A stretch of 6,582 nucleotides of DNA. It comes from an uncultured Blautia sp. (lineage in GTDB: Bacteria; Bacillota; Clostridia; Lachnospirales; Lachnospiraceae). Under the pieces are notes generated by a model. That model saw nothing but the letters and a program-made list of their open reading frames with translations, was not told where the DNA came from and made no database searches. The position numbers and the translations under genes were made by a program. Every line of letters starts with the position of its first letter. Positions within the stretch are counted from its first letter, which is position 1. Positions 5,647 to 6,582 of the stretch are shown here, piece after piece. Location: contig URYM01000100.1 of assembly GCA_900552095.1 (NCBI GenBank), positions 1 to 6,582 of the forward strand, in the 5' to 3' direction.

Positions 5647-5696
5647 GAAAAAGGAACCTGTACAGAGTTTATCTGCTCTGCACAGGTTCCTTTTTC
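5647..5696. terminator. Bidirectional rho-independent terminator between convergent genes
   Basis: A 15-bp perfect stem (5647-5661 with 5682-5696) is topped, after one A/C mismatch, by a 5-bp CAGAG/CTCTG stem and an 8-base loop (5668-5675). The outer stem has AAAAA on the left arm and TTTTT on the right, so each strand ends in a U-run, serving both the plus-strand URO-D gene (stop 33 bases upstream) and the minus-strand ABC ATPase. The stop codon of the ATPase (5669-5671) lies in the loop, so its last eight or so codons form the 3' arm. Confidence 0.93.
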
Positions 5697-6484
5697 ATTT
5701 CCTCAGCCTCTTCCATCTGCGGCACCTCAAACACCGCCTCCACCAGCTGTCTGGTGTAAGCAGAGCGGGGTGTGCGGATCACCTCATCCGGAGTCCCCTC
5801 TTCCACAATCCGTCCTTCATACATCACCAGCACCCGGTCGCAGAAAGACTGTACCAGGGCCAGATTGTGACAGATAAAAAGGCAGGCCATCTTTTCTTTG
5901 CTGCGAAGCGCCGCCAGCAGCTCCATGATCTGCTTCTGAACCGTCACATCCAGCGAACTGGTGGCCTCATCGCAGATCAGAACAGAAGGTTCGATGGCCA
6001 GCGCCCGGGCAATGGCTGCCCTCTGGCACTCTCCCCCGCTGACCTGATGGGGGTAACGTTCTGCATAGCTTTCCGGAAGCCCGCACAGCTTCAAAAGCCC
6101 GACCGTCCTTTTCCTTACTTCCCGGCTGTCCATTCCCCGGTTTTTCAGGCTCTCCCCGATCCCGTCTCCCAGCGTCCTCCGCGGATCAAAGGAAGATACC
6201 GGCCCCTGAAAAACCATCTGAAGTTCTTCATACGCCTTCCGCAGCCCTCTGCCTCTCTCCTTCGTGATATCCCGTCCGCAGAGAAAAATCCTTCCCTCCC
6301 CCGGCTCCTCCAGGCGGGCGATCAGACGGGCAAGCGTACTCTTCCCGCTTCCTGATTCTCCCACGACCCCCAGCGTCTCTCCGGGCCAAAGCTGAAAGCT
6401 GACGCCGTCCACTGCCTTCAGATCCGGGCGTCCCTCTTCTTTAAAAATTTTTGTCAGATTTTCTACTTCTAAAACTGGTTCCAT
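5669..6484 (-). CDS. ABC transporter ATP-binding protein, Opp/Dpp/Nik type (second ATPase)
   Basis: 271 residues, a complete nucleotide-binding protein. Walker A GESGSGKST (42-50), Q-loop Gln93 (MVFQGP), ABC signature VSGGE (148-152), Walker B VLICDE (168-173, catalytic Glu173), D-loop SSLD (176-179) and switch His206 (ICHN) are all intact. The signature is VSGGECQR rather than LSGGQ, common in OppF/DppF/NikE-type subunits. The C-terminal segment RTPRSAYTRQLVEAV (237-251) is the short oligopeptide/dipeptide-type tail, followed by an acidic stretch. It powers import of peptides, nickel or similar solutes as a dimer with its sister ATPase on the cytoplasmic membrane face. ATG at 6484 has GGAGG (6491-6495) 6 bases upstream and abuts the stop of the preceding gene. 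The last codons are inside the terminator hairpin. Solute cannot be told from this subunit. Confidence 0.93.
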   Translation of the reverse strand: MEPVLEVENLTKIFKEEGRPDLKAVDGVSFQLWPGETLGVVGESGSGKSTLARLIARLEEPGEGRIFLCGRDITKERGRGLRKAYEELQMVFQGPVSSFDPRRTLGDGIGESLKNRGMDSREVRKRTVGLLKLCGLPESYAERYPHQVSGGECQRAAIARALAIEPSVLICDEATSSLDVTVQKQIMELLAALRSKEKMACLFICHNLALVQSFCDRVLVMYEGRIVEEGTPDEVIRTPRSAYTRQLVEAVFEVPQMEEAEEMKKEPVQSR

Positions 6485-6557
6485 CTATGTCCTCCGGAGT
6501 CTGGGCACCGCCGCCAGAAGCTTTCTTGTATACGCTTCACCGGGGGCTCTCAAAATC
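6485..6557 (-). CDS. Sister ABC ATPase (OppD/DppD-like), C-terminal 23 codons only
   Basis: Minus-strand codons from 6556 to the TAG at 6487-6485 read ILRAPGEAYTRKLLAAVPRL followed by RRT. The pattern APxxAYTRxLLAAVPxL is the conserved end of OppD/DppD-type ATPases (usually NPxHPYTxxLLxAxP), so this is the tail of the first ATPase of the pair. Its TAG is immediately followed by the ATG of the next gene, and it contains that gene's ribosome site, so the two are probably translationally coupled. The rest is lost at the contig end. Confidence 0.8.
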
Positions 6558-6582
6558 CTGTCTCTTATACACATCTGACGCT
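6558..6582 (-). other. Nextera read-1 adapter (not genomic)
   Basis: Bases 6558-6576 are the reverse complement of the 19-base Tn5 mosaic end, and 6577-6582 (GACGCT) continue into the read-1 (i5-side) tail rather than the read-2 tail. Genomic sequence therefore ends at 6557. The 25 bases are an exact inverted copy of 27-51. Confidence 0.98.

Noticed and set aside
27..6582. 25-bp perfect terminal inverted repeats with Tn5 mosaic ends, as if the whole window were a composite transposon
   Set aside because: The repeats are the engineered Nextera mosaic end plus primer tails and, on the left, a sample index. No transposase is present.

Overview
The window is an assembled contig of about 6.5 kb whose two outermost ends are not biological. 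Bases 1-51 and 6558-6582 are Illumina Nextera (Tn5 tagmentation) adapter, so genomic DNA runs from 52 to 6557. Strong AGGAGG-type ribosome binding sites, TTG/GTG starts, moderate G+C and the protein families suggest a gut Firmicute, most likely a Lachnospiraceae-type Clostridia. That placement is inference from style, not from a marker gene.

Layout, left to right. (a) 53-358, minus strand: N-terminal part of a membrane protein (possibly a CPBP-type intramembrane protease) running off the contig. (b) 396-445: a terminator, partly overlapped by a probable promoter for gene (a). (c) 458-4253, minus strand: a compact five-gene run, in transcription order PTS EIIA (ascorbate/mannitol type), PTS EIIC (UlaA/SgaT family), PTS EIIB (UlaB-like), a uroporphyrinogen-decarboxylase-family (URO-D) protein, and a small three-helix membrane protein with a PH-like tail. 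(d) 4254-4605: a 350-base divergent control region with candidate promoters both ways, two CCAAATTT direct repeats 11 bp apart, an 18-bp inverted repeat, and many T-tracts in near-helical phase. (e) 4606-5613, plus strand: a second, different URO-D-family protein with the His-x-Cys...Cys zinc-ligand pattern of methylcobamide methyltransferases (MtaA/MtbA-like). (f) 5647-5696: a strong bidirectional terminator that contains the last codons of the next gene. (g) 5669-6484, minus strand: an Opp/Dpp-type ABC transporter ATPase, preceded by the last 23 codons of its sister ATPase (6485-6557).

The most interesting part is (c) to (e): a complete ascorbate-type phosphotransferase system (A, C and B as separate polypeptides) flanked by two URO-D-family proteins of different subclasses, one within the operon and one divergent across a shared control region. 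Neither URO-D protein has the HemE signature, so heme synthesis is unlikely. The layout suggests a pathway in which a substrate is imported and phosphorylated by the PTS and then acted on by URO-D-fold enzymes, perhaps by corrinoid-dependent methyl removal. No sugar isomerase, kinase, corrinoid protein or regulator is visible in the window, so the substrate and chemistry are unknown.
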